Shown piece after piece: positions 34,865 through 46,342 of a stretch of 64,000 nucleotides of DNA. A program made the position numbers and the translations under genes. The stretch is taken from the NCBI RefSeq assembly GCF_000321225.1, contig NW_004451410.1:1-64000 (forward strand), read 5' to 3'. The stretch is from Odobenus rosmarus divergens. Lineage: Eukaryota > Chordata > Mammalia > Carnivora > Odobenidae. Within the stretch, counting starts at the first letter, position 1. Every line of letters begins with the position of its first letter. A model generated the notes under the pieces. It saw only the letters and a list, made by a program, of their open reading frames with translations, was not told the DNA's origin and did no database searches.

Positions 34865-37035
34865 TGAAAAGGGTGTTTCTAGAGGATGAAAGAACAGGAG
34901 GCTCACAGGAGATGCCCTATAAAATATGTAATAGAATCTCTGAAATAGCTAAGAGTCTAAGAGGGGGAACTACTCTGAAGTGAGACTGGAACGTTTGTAC
35001 GTTGGCAGAATCTCTGCAGCCACAGTGTAACCCATGAATTGCAACAGAAGGATCTGAGAGGAAGGAAAGAAATTGGGAAACTAGTGAATAATCCAGAAAA
35101 AGAGATGGACCAGCATGAAACAGGAGCAGTAGGGGATGGAGCAGAGATGACAGATCATCATGACAGATGTGACTTCAAAGAGCAGAGTCACTTAACATCG
35201 CCCAACCTGGCATCCCTCCTCCGCCTCAGGAACTTGCTCCCAGGGCCACATTGATTTTGGACTTCTGGCTCCTTTGTCATCCCTCAGGAGTTCCACTTCT
35301 GGAATCGGTAGTTCCATTAAACCTCCCTTTGCGTAAGTTATGAATCCTCAAAATCTCTCCCATTACTTCTTTTGTTTGACTTTATCAAGACTACCTACCC
35401 CATTGCCTTGTCTTCAGACCCCCTCTTTGGGGTTCCTTGTATTGTGCCTCCAGGCCTGGCTTGGTGCACTTCTCTTCAGAGCCCTCCTAGCAATCTCTCA
35501 GCATAATGCCCCACACGAGCCCAGTAGACTCACCTGCCTTTTGTCTTCAAACACCAGAGGGGATGCATACTGTCATCATTAAACCCATCTCCTGACTTCC
35601 AAGGTCTACATAAACACCCACTTCCTGGAGACGTCTAGCTCCAATCCACTGTCCCCCAGACTTAGCTCAGTAGCTCCATCAACACCAGTTCCAAAGCTGA
35701 CCTCATGGTAGTGAGTACTCACCCCAGGCAGGAGGCCAGGAACTAAGCCCAAGCCTTTCCCTTCCTCTCGCTTCCAGTACTGGCTTGCTTATTAAGTCCC
35801 ATTGAAGACTGGAAATCAAAGGAATTGGTGCTTTATTTTTTCTTGAGTTTGTCTGTGAAAGTAGGTTGCAAGATCAACTTCTAGGAGAAAAAGAGTAGCC
35901 ATTAGTGTAATTGGGAAGTTCGTTTAAATTCAAAAGGTCATTCTTTAGCTGTAAAACAAGAGGATGGAAGTAAAATGATCTCTAAGATTCCCTTCAGTTT
36001 AGATATATTATAATTAATGATCCTTGAGTGCAATCATTTCAAAAACATATATTTTCAGGTATATTTTTTTCCAAAAATGTATCCCTTCAAGGTTTTACAC
36101 CACAGATGCCTGGTTATCCAAATCCCTCCACACTTAAAATTCAATCCCACTTTCTGTCATAAAGGAATTATGTTTTGATTAATTTTTCTGAATCCATAAA
36201 TATATGTTAAAAAATACAGAAGAGGATAAAAAAAATAAACCTAAGCTCTCAGGCTAAAATATGCCAAAATACAAAGTACTTAGCAATGTGAATAGAACAA
36301 AGCAAAAATAAACTGACTGAATTAAGACAAATGTATGGGAATTATTACACTTGAGTAAAATAAAACACAATAATGAAAAATATTCTGAAAGTTTGTTTTT
36401 TTTAACTTAAGTAGAATGAAATTCTTGCACAATGAGTTTTCCGTGACTGAATTGTATTGAGTGGTGAGTCATATGTAGAAGGACTTAAAGGTTAATCAAA
36501 AAGCTCGAAGTTATATTCTACACAGTGATTTCCTGGAATGCAATTATTTGCTCATTAAGTAATCACCTTTCCAGCAATGATACTCAAATGCACATACTTT
36601 ATATAGAAGAAGAGCTATGTTTTCCAAGGCAGAATACAATTGGCATTGCAAGTTCGATGTGTGTATATATAATTAAAAATCACCTCATGAATTTCAAGCT
36701 CTGCAAGACATTTAAATTTTTCCTTACCATCTCTCTCATCTCTATATTCCCAATTTTCAGATGGGCTGTAGCACATGAGAACCTGAAAGTGCAGTATCAT
36801 AAGGCTCCTGAATCATGGACCGCTCCTCTGGGAAACTGTGACGCAGATACTTACCCCTCAGAGTTATTTTGAGGACTAAACAATAGAGTGTGTGCAAAGT
36901 TCTCACCACTGGCCTGGAATAGAAAACTGATTCTAGTAGATGTCGCTGTGAGGGTGGGGTGGTAGAGGCCGTGGCGCCATGGCACCAGACGGTGACCCCC
37001 CCATGGCAATGAAGAAGGGAGTGAAGTAGGAGGAG
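34865..37035. other. Unassigned sequence, G+C-richer at 35.0-35.8 kb
   Basis: No exon or repeat family is recognised. The part at 35.0-35.8 kb has more G+C than average and several short open frames (35039-35254, 35340-35582), none recognisable. A possible MIR-like tail lies at about 36.84-36.92 kb. Confidence 0.4.
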
Positions 37036-37040
37036 TAGAT

Positions 37041-37107
37041 GGGAGGGGGAGGAAGGCCAGGAAGGGAGGACCGGTGGAGGGGGAGGGAGGAAAGGGGGAG
37101 GGAGGCA
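37041..37107 (+). repeat. G-rich purine tract with G-quadruplex potential
   Basis: Many GGG or longer runs on the + strand (GGGAGGGGGAGG, AGGGAGG, GGAGGGGGAGGGAGG, GGGGGAGGGAGG) within about 67 bases separated by short loops, enough for at least one intramolecular G-quadruplex. Confidence 0.85.
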
Positions 37108-37236
37108 GTTGTGTCTCGCCTACCCCTAGGTTAGCTAGTTAACCAGCTGTTACCTAGAACCATGAGTGTGGAACTCAGGGTGAGGGGAAAATAACCAAGT
37201 TTGTAAGGGAAGGAAAAACACTGATATGAATATAAA

Positions 37237-37276
37237 TGAAAAGTATGACTTGTCAACGAAAAGTGTGACTTGTCAA
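37237..37276. repeat. 20-bp imperfect tandem duplication
   Basis: GAAAAGTATGACTTGTCAAC is followed directly by GAAAAGTGTGACTTGTCAAT. Small local duplication. Confidence 0.8.
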
Positions 37277-37800
37277 TGGAAAGAACAAAATACTTCATCC
37301 GGTGCAATGGTCCTGAGACTAATCGATCAGTTGATCTTTTGAATCACAAGATCAAAACACACACAAGCTATTATTTCAGACTCTTTAGAAAGCTAAGCCA
37401 TGGGAACTTGTTATTAAGACACAGGGCTGGTAAAAGGAACAAATAATATACGTGTGTGCCCTTTGTGTCTTAAAAACAGCAACAGCCGGAGCAAAGCCCT
37501 TGGAAGACAGGAAGAAACGGAAGTTACAGTTTTCACACCTTCTGATTAACTTTCAGTGCCTCCCGAGCACCAACAACTGGAAATGAAGAATGCCGTGTTG
37601 AGCTAAATATTTAGAAATAAAGAATCTAATAATTGTTAGAGGACACAAATCAAAGCTAACTATGAGACAGTTTCTGTATTCCTTCTGCAGCCTAATGCAC
37701 TACATTCAACAAAAGGTTAGGAAGTAATCATGAGAATGAATTCTTCTTTTTAAGTTATCACTCCTACAGCCAAGAATCGTTCCTTAGTTCAGTGCTTACA

Positions 37801-37840
37801 CTGTGTGTGTGTGAGTGTGAGCGTGTGTGAGTGTGTGGTG
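37801..37840. repeat. Imperfect (TG)n microsatellite
   Basis: CTGTGTGTGTGTGAGTGTGA and GCGTGTGTGAGTGTGTGGTG. TG repeat with A and C interruptions. Confidence 0.9.
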
Positions 37841-37859
37841 TAACCTCAATGTCACAATA

Positions 37860-38040
37860 TTTAGCGTCAGATTATTTGGATTCAAACCCTCTAATTTACT
37901 AGCTGGGGCCTTCTGGAAATCAACCCCTTTGAACTCAGATCACTTGCAGTAAAATTGGGATAGCAGTGATGCTGACCTCACAAAAATTGTATACGTGTCT
38001 GTCGTAGAGTAAGCCCTCCGTAAATGATAGCTTTATTATT
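37860..38040 (+). mobile_element. MIR SINE
   Basis: GATTATTTGGATTCAAACCC, TTTACTAGCTGGGGCCTTC, GTAAAATTGGGATAGCAGTG, AGAGTAAGCCCTCCGTAAAT follow MIR head-core-tail order. Confidence 0.75.
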
Positions 38041-38044
38041 ATTT

Positions 38045-39228
38045 GTACATATACCTGTTTAATAAAGACACACTTTTAATTCATTAATTCTTACATCACA
38101 AATGTTCAACTCAACAGAAGAAAATACCAGAAGAGAATAAACAGCACACACATATATATTTAAAATGTATAAACATATAAATACATATATAAAATGAACT
38201 ATACTTCTATAAAGTGTAAGTATAGATACATATAATAAATATCCTTGGGATTACAGATAATCCCTGCAATCCACAAGTCTCCTCCAAATTACAGAACACA
38301 CCCAACAATGTGAACACACTTGAAGATAGTTCTCTTTCTCCAATGCATACTATTGAATAGGTTGCCATGCATGAGAACACACGCAAAAACCCATTACACT
38401 CACAACAGGTGGAAAGCTCTTCTTTCTCTCTTATTTCATGGAGAGCTAGGCATGCACTCGGAACACCCTTGTGTGCTAGTCAGGTCTTTACAGGGCTACT
38501 GACCCAGGTCTCCTAGCACCATAAACCACCTGGATGATGGTATTCTAAGGTGTGGGCCTGCAGGAAGGGTCTGGTGCAGCCCCCACCTCAGACACTGGCT
38601 GAGCTGCAAGGAGCAACACAAAGAGATACCTATGGTTCCCTCTCCTGGTTTCTCATCCAGTGCAACCCACCTTCACTGCTTCTAACCTCTTGGAACCCAA
38701 CCTTCAACTTGGGATCTGAACTTGTCCAGTGTTTTGTCTTGTTTTTTAAGCAACTGAGTATTAGGGAAAAAAGCATTTATCTTCCTCATTGTCTATCATA
38801 TTAATGCCAGAATTTCTGTTGGAATTGGATGGTGGTAATATCACGTGGCTGTTGGCACGCATTTACATCTAGGAAGGTCATACCAAAGTATGGTACATAT
38901 AATTATAGAAACAGGTCCTCAGAAACCTTCTTCATTTCTTTCCAAATTTCAGATTGAAAAACGTGCTTTATTAAATGTGCTTTATTCCAATTAAGTGTAT
39001 ATTGTGGACAGAATAACTAATGAGCAGAATGTCAGTGCAGATATCACTAGATCTGCATGAATACCTATTTCTGTTTTCTATCTATCCATTTGTCTTCACA
39101 ATAAAACTGCTTATTTGGTCATTCTCAGAAGCATATTGTTTTATGCAAGAATGACACAAACCCAAGTCCTGGAAGCTTAGAAAACTAATTTAACTTGTTA
39201 CTAAAAGTATTTTTTAACAAAATGCTAA
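38045..39228. other. Unassigned sequence, A/T-rich start
   Basis: AT-rich (ATATAT/TAAATA) at 38.14-38.25 kb, then no recognisable feature. Confidence 0.4.
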
Positions 39229-39229
39229 G

Positions 39230-39412
39230 CGAGGGATCTGCATTCATCAGAACACAGCCTCTGAGAGCAAACTGCCCAGGTTCTTACACCTGCTCTGTCA
39301 CCTCACTTACCCTGCCTTTGCAGTGGCTTCCTGACTGTAAATGGGGCTACTGGGGGCCCGGCCTCATCGCTCACTGTGTTAACTCACTTACCGCACACTG
39401 AGAGTTAGTTTA
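39230..39412 (+). mobile_element. MIR SINE
   Basis: GATCTGCATTCATCAGAACA, AACTGCCCAGGTTCTTACAC, TGACTGTAAATGGGGCTACT, ACTGTGTTAACTCACTTACC. Core and tail are in MIR order. Confidence 0.6.
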
Positions 39413-39532
39413 AAACTGCATATAAATCACACCTTAGTAACCCTGACTTTAAAGACTGTTCCTGACTCACTATAATAACTATGTGCATTCAAATTACTAT
39501 CATCATCCTTACACAATTCAGAAAAAGCCTTC

Positions 39533-39960
39533 TGCTATGGACTGCATTTTTGTGCCCCCCTAAATTTATGTGGAAACCTAACCTCCAAGGTGATGGTATT
39601 AGGAGGTGGGGTCTTTGGGAGGCAATTAGGATTAGATGGGGTCAAGTGGAGCCTCTATGAATAGGATTAGTGCCCTTACAAGTGTCTGGAGTGTTCTCCC
39701 TCTCCTCCCTTCCCCTGCTTCTCCCTCCCTCTCCCCCTCACTCCCTGCCCCTCTCCCCTTCTCCCCCTACCCCCACTCTGCCCTCTACCACGGGAGCACA
39801 CCGCATGAAGACACCATCTGCAACCAGAAGGAGAGCTCTCACCAGAACCCAACTGCATTGGCCCCCTGACCTGACTTCCAGCCTCCAGGACTGTGAGAAA
39901 ACAAATGTGCGTTGTTCAAGCCTCCGGTGTGGGGTGCTTTGCTGTGCTGCCCTGACAGAG
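39533..39960 (+). mobile_element. MLT1-type MaLR LTR with C/T-rich expansion
   Basis: TGCTATGGACTGCATTTTTG, AAGGTGATGGTATTAGGAGG, ATTAGTGCCCTTACAAGTG, then a roughly 90-base C/T-rich tract, then GAAGACACCATCTGCAACCA, TCACCAGAACCCAACTGCAT, AGCCTCCAGGACTGTGAGAA. The normal CT-rich middle of the LTR is enlarged. The 170-codon frame at 39670-40182 is its low-complexity translation, not a gene. Confidence 0.8.
39695..39785 (-). repeat. Polypyrimidine tract (G-rich on minus strand)
   Basis: Repeated CTCCCTCCC, CTCCCCCTC, CCCCTCTCCCC. The minus strand has many G-runs. Lies within the MLT1-type LTR. Confidence 0.9.
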
Positions 39961-39964
39961 TCAG

Positions 39965-40495
39965 GCAGCTTCCTAACAGTTCGCTTGGTCTGCTTTCTTC
40001 CTTTCCCCTCATCCTCCTGGGCTGCTCCTGTCCTTCATTCCTTCCCCTCCCAACCTCACTGCCACCTCCCGGGGCAGCGGTCTGGACACTGGGGAAGAGG
40101 TCGAAGGGGCCTACGTCCGGCACGGTGCCCGCGAGTGTGCAGCTGTGCCAACTCGGGTGTGAAGGCATTGACACTGAAGTAATGAAACACTGACTCAGCT
40201 ACCACAGACAAAGAGGGGAATGTTTCAGAAGGGTCCTCTGTGATCTCACAGGGAAAACAGGTTGCAGCTGAGGCCTGGGGTGCTTCTCCTGTGGATGCGG
40301 AGTTCTTCCCCCTGGCTGGCTTTTCACCCCAGAGCTTCCCAGGACACCTGGTACAGAAGGCTGCAAACAGATTTGCTGAAAAGAGCTGAAATAAAAGTAT
40401 ATGGATACGACTCTCAAATCAAGTTCAATGGGAAGAAATACTTATGATTGTTTTCCTTTAATTTCTTCATACATTCTTATTTTCTAATTTTAAAT
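39965..40495. other. Unassigned, G+C-richer sequence
   Basis: The stretch at about 40.03-40.17 kb has several CpGs (CCCGGGG, GGTCG, CGTCCGG, CCCGCGAG). No start site, splice pattern or protein domain is recognised. Confidence 0.4.
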
Positions 40496-40499
40496 AAAT

Positions 40500-40603
40500 T
40501 TTTAGTTTTTTAAGATTTTATTTTTAAGTATTCTCTATGCCCAACATGAGGCTGGAAGATCAAGAGTTGCAGGCATGCCCCGACTGAGCCAGCCAGGCAC
40601 CCC
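40500..40603 (-). mobile_element. Old carnivore SINE, short form
   Basis: TTTTAAGATTTTATTTTTAA, GTATTCTCTATGCCCAACAT, GATCAAGAGTTGCAGGCATG, CTGAGCCAGCCAGGCACCCC. Inverted, lacking the GA-rich body of the younger SINEs. Confidence 0.85.
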
Positions 40604-40604
40604 T

Positions 40605-41023
40605 TCTGAAGACTTATTTCCTTTTCGTTTCTTCTCCTTTCATTTACTTATTGTATCACTTTCAGCAGCTCCCCGTTTCCTGGTCTCCCTTTGTGATCTA
40701 TGTTTTTGCTTTGAAAGGACTCCCACTCTATATTCTTTTCTGCTTCAAAAATTGTCTAAGTCAGTTATTCTGTTTTCTAAATCATTCAATTATGCGTAAT
40801 AATTTGAGACAATCCACTTTCTTGGTGTTGAGATAGGACACAAAGAATATGATAGGTTTTTTAAGACGTTTAACCTCTCCATTAATTTTCTTCAACTTCT
40901 ATTTCTCCTAATCCCCTTCCTTTTATGTGGGATTATTTTTCACAGTGAGTTCCTATACAAAAATCCACAGAACATGCTTGTACAACAATATATTTTTGAT
41001 CCTTATGTGATCACAATGTCAAC
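40605..41023. other. Unassigned T-rich sequence
   Basis: Nothing recognisable. Confidence 0.35.
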
Positions 41024-41036
41024 CATGGCCTTTTTT

Positions 41037-41334
41037 TTTTTTTTTGGAAGTATAATTAGCATACAGTGTTATTACAATAGCCAAGATATGGAAACAGCCC
41101 AAGTGTCCATCCACTGATGAATGGACGAAGATGTGGGATATATATACACAATAGAATATCACTCAGCCATCAAAAAAAAGGAAATCTTGGCATTTGCAAA
41201 CAACAGGGATGGACCTGGGGGGTGTTATGCTAAGTGAAATAAGTCAGACAGAGGAAGACAAATATTTGATTTCATTCAGATATGGAGTTTAAGAAACAAA
41301 ACAAATGAATAAGCAAAGGAAAAAAGAGACAAGG
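41037..41334 (-). mobile_element. Carnivore L1 insertion with 5' inversion (twin priming)
   Basis: About 300 bp flanked by a perfect 13-bp target site duplication CATGGCCTTTTTT (41024-41036 and 41335-41347). Left part: poly(T) then GGAAGTATAATTAGCATACA, the reversed L1 3' end. From about 41076 the orientation flips: AATAGCCAAGATATGGAAAC, GTCCATCCACTGATGAATGG, GTTATGCTAAGTGAAATAAG read as forward ORF2 3' sequence. Only fragments of ORF2 remain. Confidence 0.85.
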
Positions 41335-41347
41335 CATGGCCTTTTTT

Positions 41348-42110
41348 CAGTTTTCTAGGGACTAATGAGATTGTGTTTAAGGTTCCTTGCAGGCCTTTTT
41401 ACCTTCCTTTCTTATTTCCCCTATTGCTTTTATAACCTTGGATATACAATGCTTGTCAATAATTGACAAATGCAAGATGTCTCTTAGAAATAACATTTTA
41501 TGAAAAATATAATTTAACATGGAACACTTAATGAGAATAAACCCCAGTGAAAAATCAAGGTTAACAGTTCAGAAGTTGCAATGATAAATTCCTTCTCAGA
41601 GAACGATTATGATCCTGGGGCACAGAAACTATTTGTATTAGAAATAACAGTCCTGAAACGAGAGCGTGTGGGATGAAACTCCAACAACCCTGCATAGGAC
41701 CTCTGTCCACTGTTTTACTCAGGGTCAGGAGAAATGAATACAATAGAGATCAATGAGTAAATCACAAAGCTATGATAAGTAAGAAAGCATCTTATTCAAC
41801 AGGAAAGCGTCTGTAGGAAGAGGGACAATCACATGAATGCATAAACTTTCTCAGTAGGGAAGCACTGAAAGTAGCCACCACCTCATCACAATAAATTACT
41901 GGTGCTCATTTTTAACAAAACCTCATTGAAAAAATATGCAGGTACAAATACAGAGGTAAATCAATTCCAGTTTCTACCAGGGAAGTTAGTCTAAAGAAGT
42001 GAGCTTTTCTCTCCTTTGATTTCAGCTCTCACTTCTTCTCAGTCTAAAAACATACTCGACCTCACCCTAAAATGAAAAGTCTTCCTTTGCCCCACACCCC
42101 CTTTTATCGC
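41348..42110. other. Unassigned sequence
   Basis: No gene or repeat recognised. Confidence 0.4.
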
Positions 42111-42112
42111 TT

Positions 42113-42255
42113 GTTCATTCATTCATTCAAGAAGTTATCCACTGAGCACCTTCCCTGTTCCAGCCACTGTTTTAACACAGAAGAGTGTCAGCAGCCTTGT
42201 GGGATCAACACAAGTCCCTGTCCTCACAGGGCTCACATTCTGTTCTCTTCTCACT
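42113..42255 (-). mobile_element. L2 LINE 3' end, inverted
   Basis: TTCATTCATTCATTCAAGAA, CCTTCCCTGTTCCAGCCACT, GTCCCTGTCCTCACAGGGCT, CACATTCTG follow the reverse L2 3' end. Confidence 0.75.
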
Positions 42256-42281
42256 CAAAAAGCAATCTTTGGGGAGGCTTT

Positions 42282-42652
42282 GTGCTATGGTGAGCTCTGT
42301 GAATTGTGCAAGACTGTTGAATCACAGATCTGTACCTCTGAATCAAATAATACATTATATGTTAAAAAAGAAGAAGAAGAAGAAGATAGCAGGAAGAGAA
42401 GAATGAAGGTGGGAAATCAGAGGGAGAGATGAACCATAAGAGAGGATGGACTCTGAAAAACAGACTGAGCGTTCTAGAGGGGAGGGGGTGGGGGGATGGG
42501 TTAGCCTGGTGATGGGTATTAAAGAGGGCACGTTCTGCGTGGAGCACTGGGTGTTATACGCAAATAGTGAATCATGAAACACTACATCGAAAACTAATGA
42601 TGTAATGTATGGTGATTAACATAATATAATAAAATTAAATTTAAGAAAAAAA
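42282..42652 (+). mobile_element. Carnivore L1 3' UTR, 5'-truncated
   Basis: GTGAATTGTGCAAGACTG, CAGATCTGTACCTCTGAATC, a (GAA)n stretch at about 42367-42385, GAGATGAACCATAAGAGAGG, TAGCCTGGTGATGGGTATTA, GGAGCACTGGGTGTTATACG, ATGATGTAATGTATGGTG, then an A-rich tail. Same subfamily as the L1 end at window position 1. Confidence 0.9.
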
Positions 42653-42654
42653 GG

Positions 42655-43014
42655 CTTGAGGGTTGGGGGATTTCTCTGTCTCTCCAAGGCTCTCATCTCA
42701 CATCTCAGCTGCCAACCTTTTCCAAGAAGTGCACAAGAAATCTGATGGGGGTGAGTACATTTTTGGCCTTGAAACCCTGTGACACTTAAAAATAGTCTCA
42801 GATTTAATCCTCAGCCATGTTGGACTGTGATTGCTGGAAATAAGACATTCTACTAGTCATCAAAGAGGCTTTATGATTCTTCACCCAGGTATTGAGACAG
42901 GAGCTCAAGGTTATCAATTTGTCTTCCTTGGTTCATTGTCAACTGAAATGTGTAGATTTTCATGAACGACCAGGAAAATCCAGCTATTTCATTATCATTA
43001 TGATCACCATTGTT
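42655..43014. other. Unassigned sequence
   Basis: Nothing recognisable. Confidence 0.35.
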
Positions 43015-43015
43015 A

Positions 43016-43570
43016 CCTGCAATGGTTTGAAGTATGTCCACACATTTTTCTCACACTCTCTTTAAAAGGGAGGATCTAATTACCTTCCTGTTGCGTGTAG
43101 GTTCAACTTAGTGACTTGCTTCTAATGGAAAGAACTAAGTAGGAGTGATGGTTTGTAGCTTCCACACCACAAAATTCCACAAACAGACATGTGGCTCCCT
43201 CCTTGCCCTCTCTCTCATGTCACTCACTCAAGGAGGAGCCATTTTCATGTCATCATTCAGACAACTCTTTCCTAGGAGGAATTAAGTCCTCCTCCCAACA
43301 ACCAGCAAGAAATGGAGGTCTCTTACCAAAACTCATCTGACTGAGGCATTTTAGAAGCAGATTCCCTAGACCCAGTTAAATCTTCAGAAGGCGGCAACCC
43401 CAGTAGATATCTTGACAGCTATCTCTTCATAGTTCCTGAGTTAACAGAACTACTGAGCTAAAGCCATCCTGATTACTGACCCACAGAAATTGTGAAAGAG
43501 TTAGCATCTATGGTTTTTAACCAGTGCATTTTGGAGAACATCTGTTATGCAACAATGGAAAACTAAGACA
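43016..43570 (+). mobile_element. Ancient dispersed repeat, family not assigned
   Basis: CAACTTAGTGACTTGCTTCT, AGTGATGGTTTGTAGCTTCC, CAACAACCAGCAAGAAATGG, TGACCCACAGAAATTGTGAA and TTATGCAACAATGGAAAACT recall a common old mammalian repeat with a transcript-like 3' end. A related but diverged copy seems to lie at 49.2-49.7 kb. I cannot name the family with confidence. Confidence 0.45.
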
Positions 43571-43574
43571 CCTC

Positions 43575-45555
43575 TTGGTGACCAAGTACCACAGTATATT
43601 GATCTCTGAATTGTCCCATCCTTCCTTCCAACCCATGACAGCGTCCAGGAAAACTTGAGTAATCTTGATTTTATTATGTGAGCTCATGAGAGATGTGAGT
43701 AACATAATCCCAGCATCTCATTTTGGAACTCAGTTTCCTAGGTCCTCTCTTGGCATCAAATTCTGCATCATTATTGGATAAAAAAGAAAAAAAATGGCTA
43801 ACTCAGTGAGGCAATTAACTAAGCAAGAGATTATTTACAGAGTTGGTAAAAGGATTAAGGGAATGGAGGATGAATAGTGAAGCATTTAGGGACTAGCAAT
43901 AATAGGAAATCATTATTTCTGCAGAACCCAAAGAAAATTATAGCCATGATCCCAAAGGACCTGTGGCCACAAAGAGGGAAGAAATGGTAAGAATGAATAT
44001 TCTTACCTATTTCTCTTTCCACCTTCTCAAATTCTTCTCCTACCTCCCACTGGCCAAACCAACTAGTATCCAGAAGGTAAGGGGGTCTGGGTAATGTAAA
44101 CAATAGAGGATACCATCTCAGGCCCTAGAGCCGGTAAGAAGACTGAACAATGGATCTGGAGGAACAGATGTAAAATAACAAGCACCTGATTTAAGCTACT
44201 AACCAAACTTCTATAGACAGGAAATGCTGATAAACCATGCCATAGTAGAAAATGTCATTTCCTTATTTGATGTAAGATAATCATTCAATATTATCATTCC
44301 TCAGTGGTGACAATAAACTGAGAACAACAACAACTTCAGATGGAATTATAGCTCTGAATTTCAGATGGGGCAAAAAGGTAACAGAAAGTAGGGTTTTTGT
44401 TTGTTGTTCAATTTGTACTCTTCATTTCCCACTCAGGGCAGAGTAAAAATAACAAGTGTTAAAAAAAAAGAAAATTAGTATGCAGAAAAATATATTCCTC
44501 AGAATTATGTTACTATTTATGAGTTCTTCCGAACAGTTAGGAAGCTGTTACCTAAGCCATCCAGATACACAATATTAAAACCCTTAAAACTGATCATTTC
44601 TCAATTTTATTGGAAGTAGGGGAATTAAACTGCATTTCTCATTAGACACTTTTGTTCTCTTCTGTGGTATTTTAGATTTGCATCCTCTATAAAAGACTGG
44701 GAAGTGTTTAAATTATGTCTTCGGCAGAACCAGCAACAGGTGTGTCCTGGACATGGGAGCCCCTTTGTATTCCTTCCTCCAGCCCCCACCCCAAGCCTTA
44801 GCCCATACATCCACCATTAGGAAATCATCCCAGGGGAGAAAGGAGGCCCCAAAACATCAAAAAGCCCTTTTGATCAAGAGAACGCTTTTGTAGCATGACA
44901 CATAACATGTTTCATCGCCTGAAGGAATGAAAGGAAAGCAATGACTAAGCAGAATGACTTAAAATGCTCAGAGTCTAGTTAAAGGAGTGTTAGATTGCAA
45001 TTTCTTCTTTTACATTGCTAAAATCAGATGGCAGGCAGAAGCATTCAGAATATCTAAAATCTACAGAAAACTAAGGAAAAGTCGTATAAATTTTGGCTGA
45101 CAACAGAAGTGTTTAATAGGAGGGCTGGCCCAAGGCAAAATCAAGATGGCAAATTTTGGTTTTGATTTCTTTACTGTTCTCAGAATTCCATCCTTTTCAG
45201 CATTGACCCTGCAGAAATTCATACCTTCTTCCCTCGGACAAATATCTGGATCTCTCTGTTGCCTTTAGGTCTTCTCAATGTTCCTAACCTTAAACCCATT
45301 CGAAATCCAAACCCTTAAACCTACTTCATGTTGGGTACTGTGTTTGCTGTAGCCCCTGACGTAAAGGATGACAGAGGAAGAAAGGCAGACAAGAAACAAT
45401 GAAAAAGCAATGGGATAAGAAAAGTGAAAGCTATACAGACAGAACCTTAAGCATACAGAAGAGGGGGAAACAGGAAACACAAAATACGTGCTGCATGAAG
45501 AGGGGCTGGAAAATAAATAGTAGCCAGATCTCCACTATTTTTTTTGAGTAACCAG
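43575..45555. other. Unassigned, mostly unique sequence
   Basis: No gene, RNA or repeat recognised, apart from short poly(A) and (CAA)n runs near 44.3-44.5 kb. Confidence 0.45.
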
Positions 45556-45559
45556 GTAC

Positions 45560-45695
45560 TACTGTATTCATTTACTAGACATGAAGATTTGTTCTTCACA
45601 GAAACCCTGTGTGGTTGATATTGATACATTTATAGATGAGGAAATACAGGTTCAAAGAATTCACTAAGCATCCTGCTCAAAGTGGAGAAACTCCT
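45560..45695 (-). mobile_element. MIR-type ancient SINE, inverted
   Basis: ATACATTTATAGATGAGGAA, TACAGGTTCAAAGAATTCAC, CATCCTGCTCAAAGTGGAG recall the reverse MIR/L2 pattern (TTTTACAGATGAGGAAACTGAGG...TTGCCCAAGGTCAC). Confidence 0.55.
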
Positions 45696-46011
45696 ATTTA
45701 GAGTTGAGGGGCCCTGTTGAGAGGGGATGGGTTTTAAAGAAATATTCAGAAGGAAGAGCGAGTGATCACAAATGGGGTCCTGAAAAGGGAACTTTGCATG
45801 CTCTCCAGACCGTGAACGGAATTATAAAGAAAGAGAAATAAATCTGGAGTCAGAGCTCAGCTGAATTCCCGGTAAGTTTAAATTGGATTTTAGAACCATG
45901 ACTGCTGGGATGTGTGATCTTGTCAAGAGGGCAGACAGGGGATGTACTTTTCCTTGGCAGTCCTTGAACCATCCCTCTGGGGTCCCCTTAGTGTTCTCAT
46001 TCAAAGAAAGA

Positions 46012-46110
46012 CATTTCTTGAGCTCTTAGTATATTTCAGGCACTCCACTAGGTACTAAATAGGAAAGTGACACCACGATGAAGGAAGTACTAAGATGTCC
46101 CACTAGTTTG
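46012..46110 (-). mobile_element. L2 LINE 3' fragment, inverted
   Basis: TTCTTGAGCTCTTAGTATAT, TTCAGGCACTCCACTAGGTA, CTAAATAGG match the reverse L2 3' end (TTGAGCGCCTACTATGTGCCAGGCACTG). Confidence 0.6.
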
Positions 46111-46342
46111 TGCAGATTTCGACGGCTCTGTTCGATCTCCCTCTCCTCTCATCTGATGCACACTTAAATGCTGGCTCCCTGAAGACAGACCTTGCCAGTT
46201 TTAACTAGCCAGAGGAGTGACCTTGATGACCAGCATTGAAGGTCAGGGGAGGACCACAGTGGCAGTCTTACTATAAAGGGTAAGGCAGTTGAGCCAGCTG
46301 GTGACCTTAGTGCACATGGCTGATGCGCTTCCCTATTGCTCA

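Noticed and set aside
34524..34906. Proline-rich minus-strand frames with PQPRPSPQPRPSPSP repeats
   Set aside because: They are the direct translation of the 53-bp minisatellite, whose copies restart the same peptide in shifted frames (53 is not a multiple of 3).
39670..40182. 170-codon open frame, the longest in the window
   Set aside because: It starts in an MLT1-type LTR, runs through a C/T-rich tract and gives low-complexity Ser/Leu/Pro sequence. Overlapping frames are open too. No domain or splice context.
44700..44740. U6 snRNA-like word CTTCGGCAGAACC
   Set aside because: Only about 10 bases resemble the U6 start. The rest of the snRNA and a terminator are absent.
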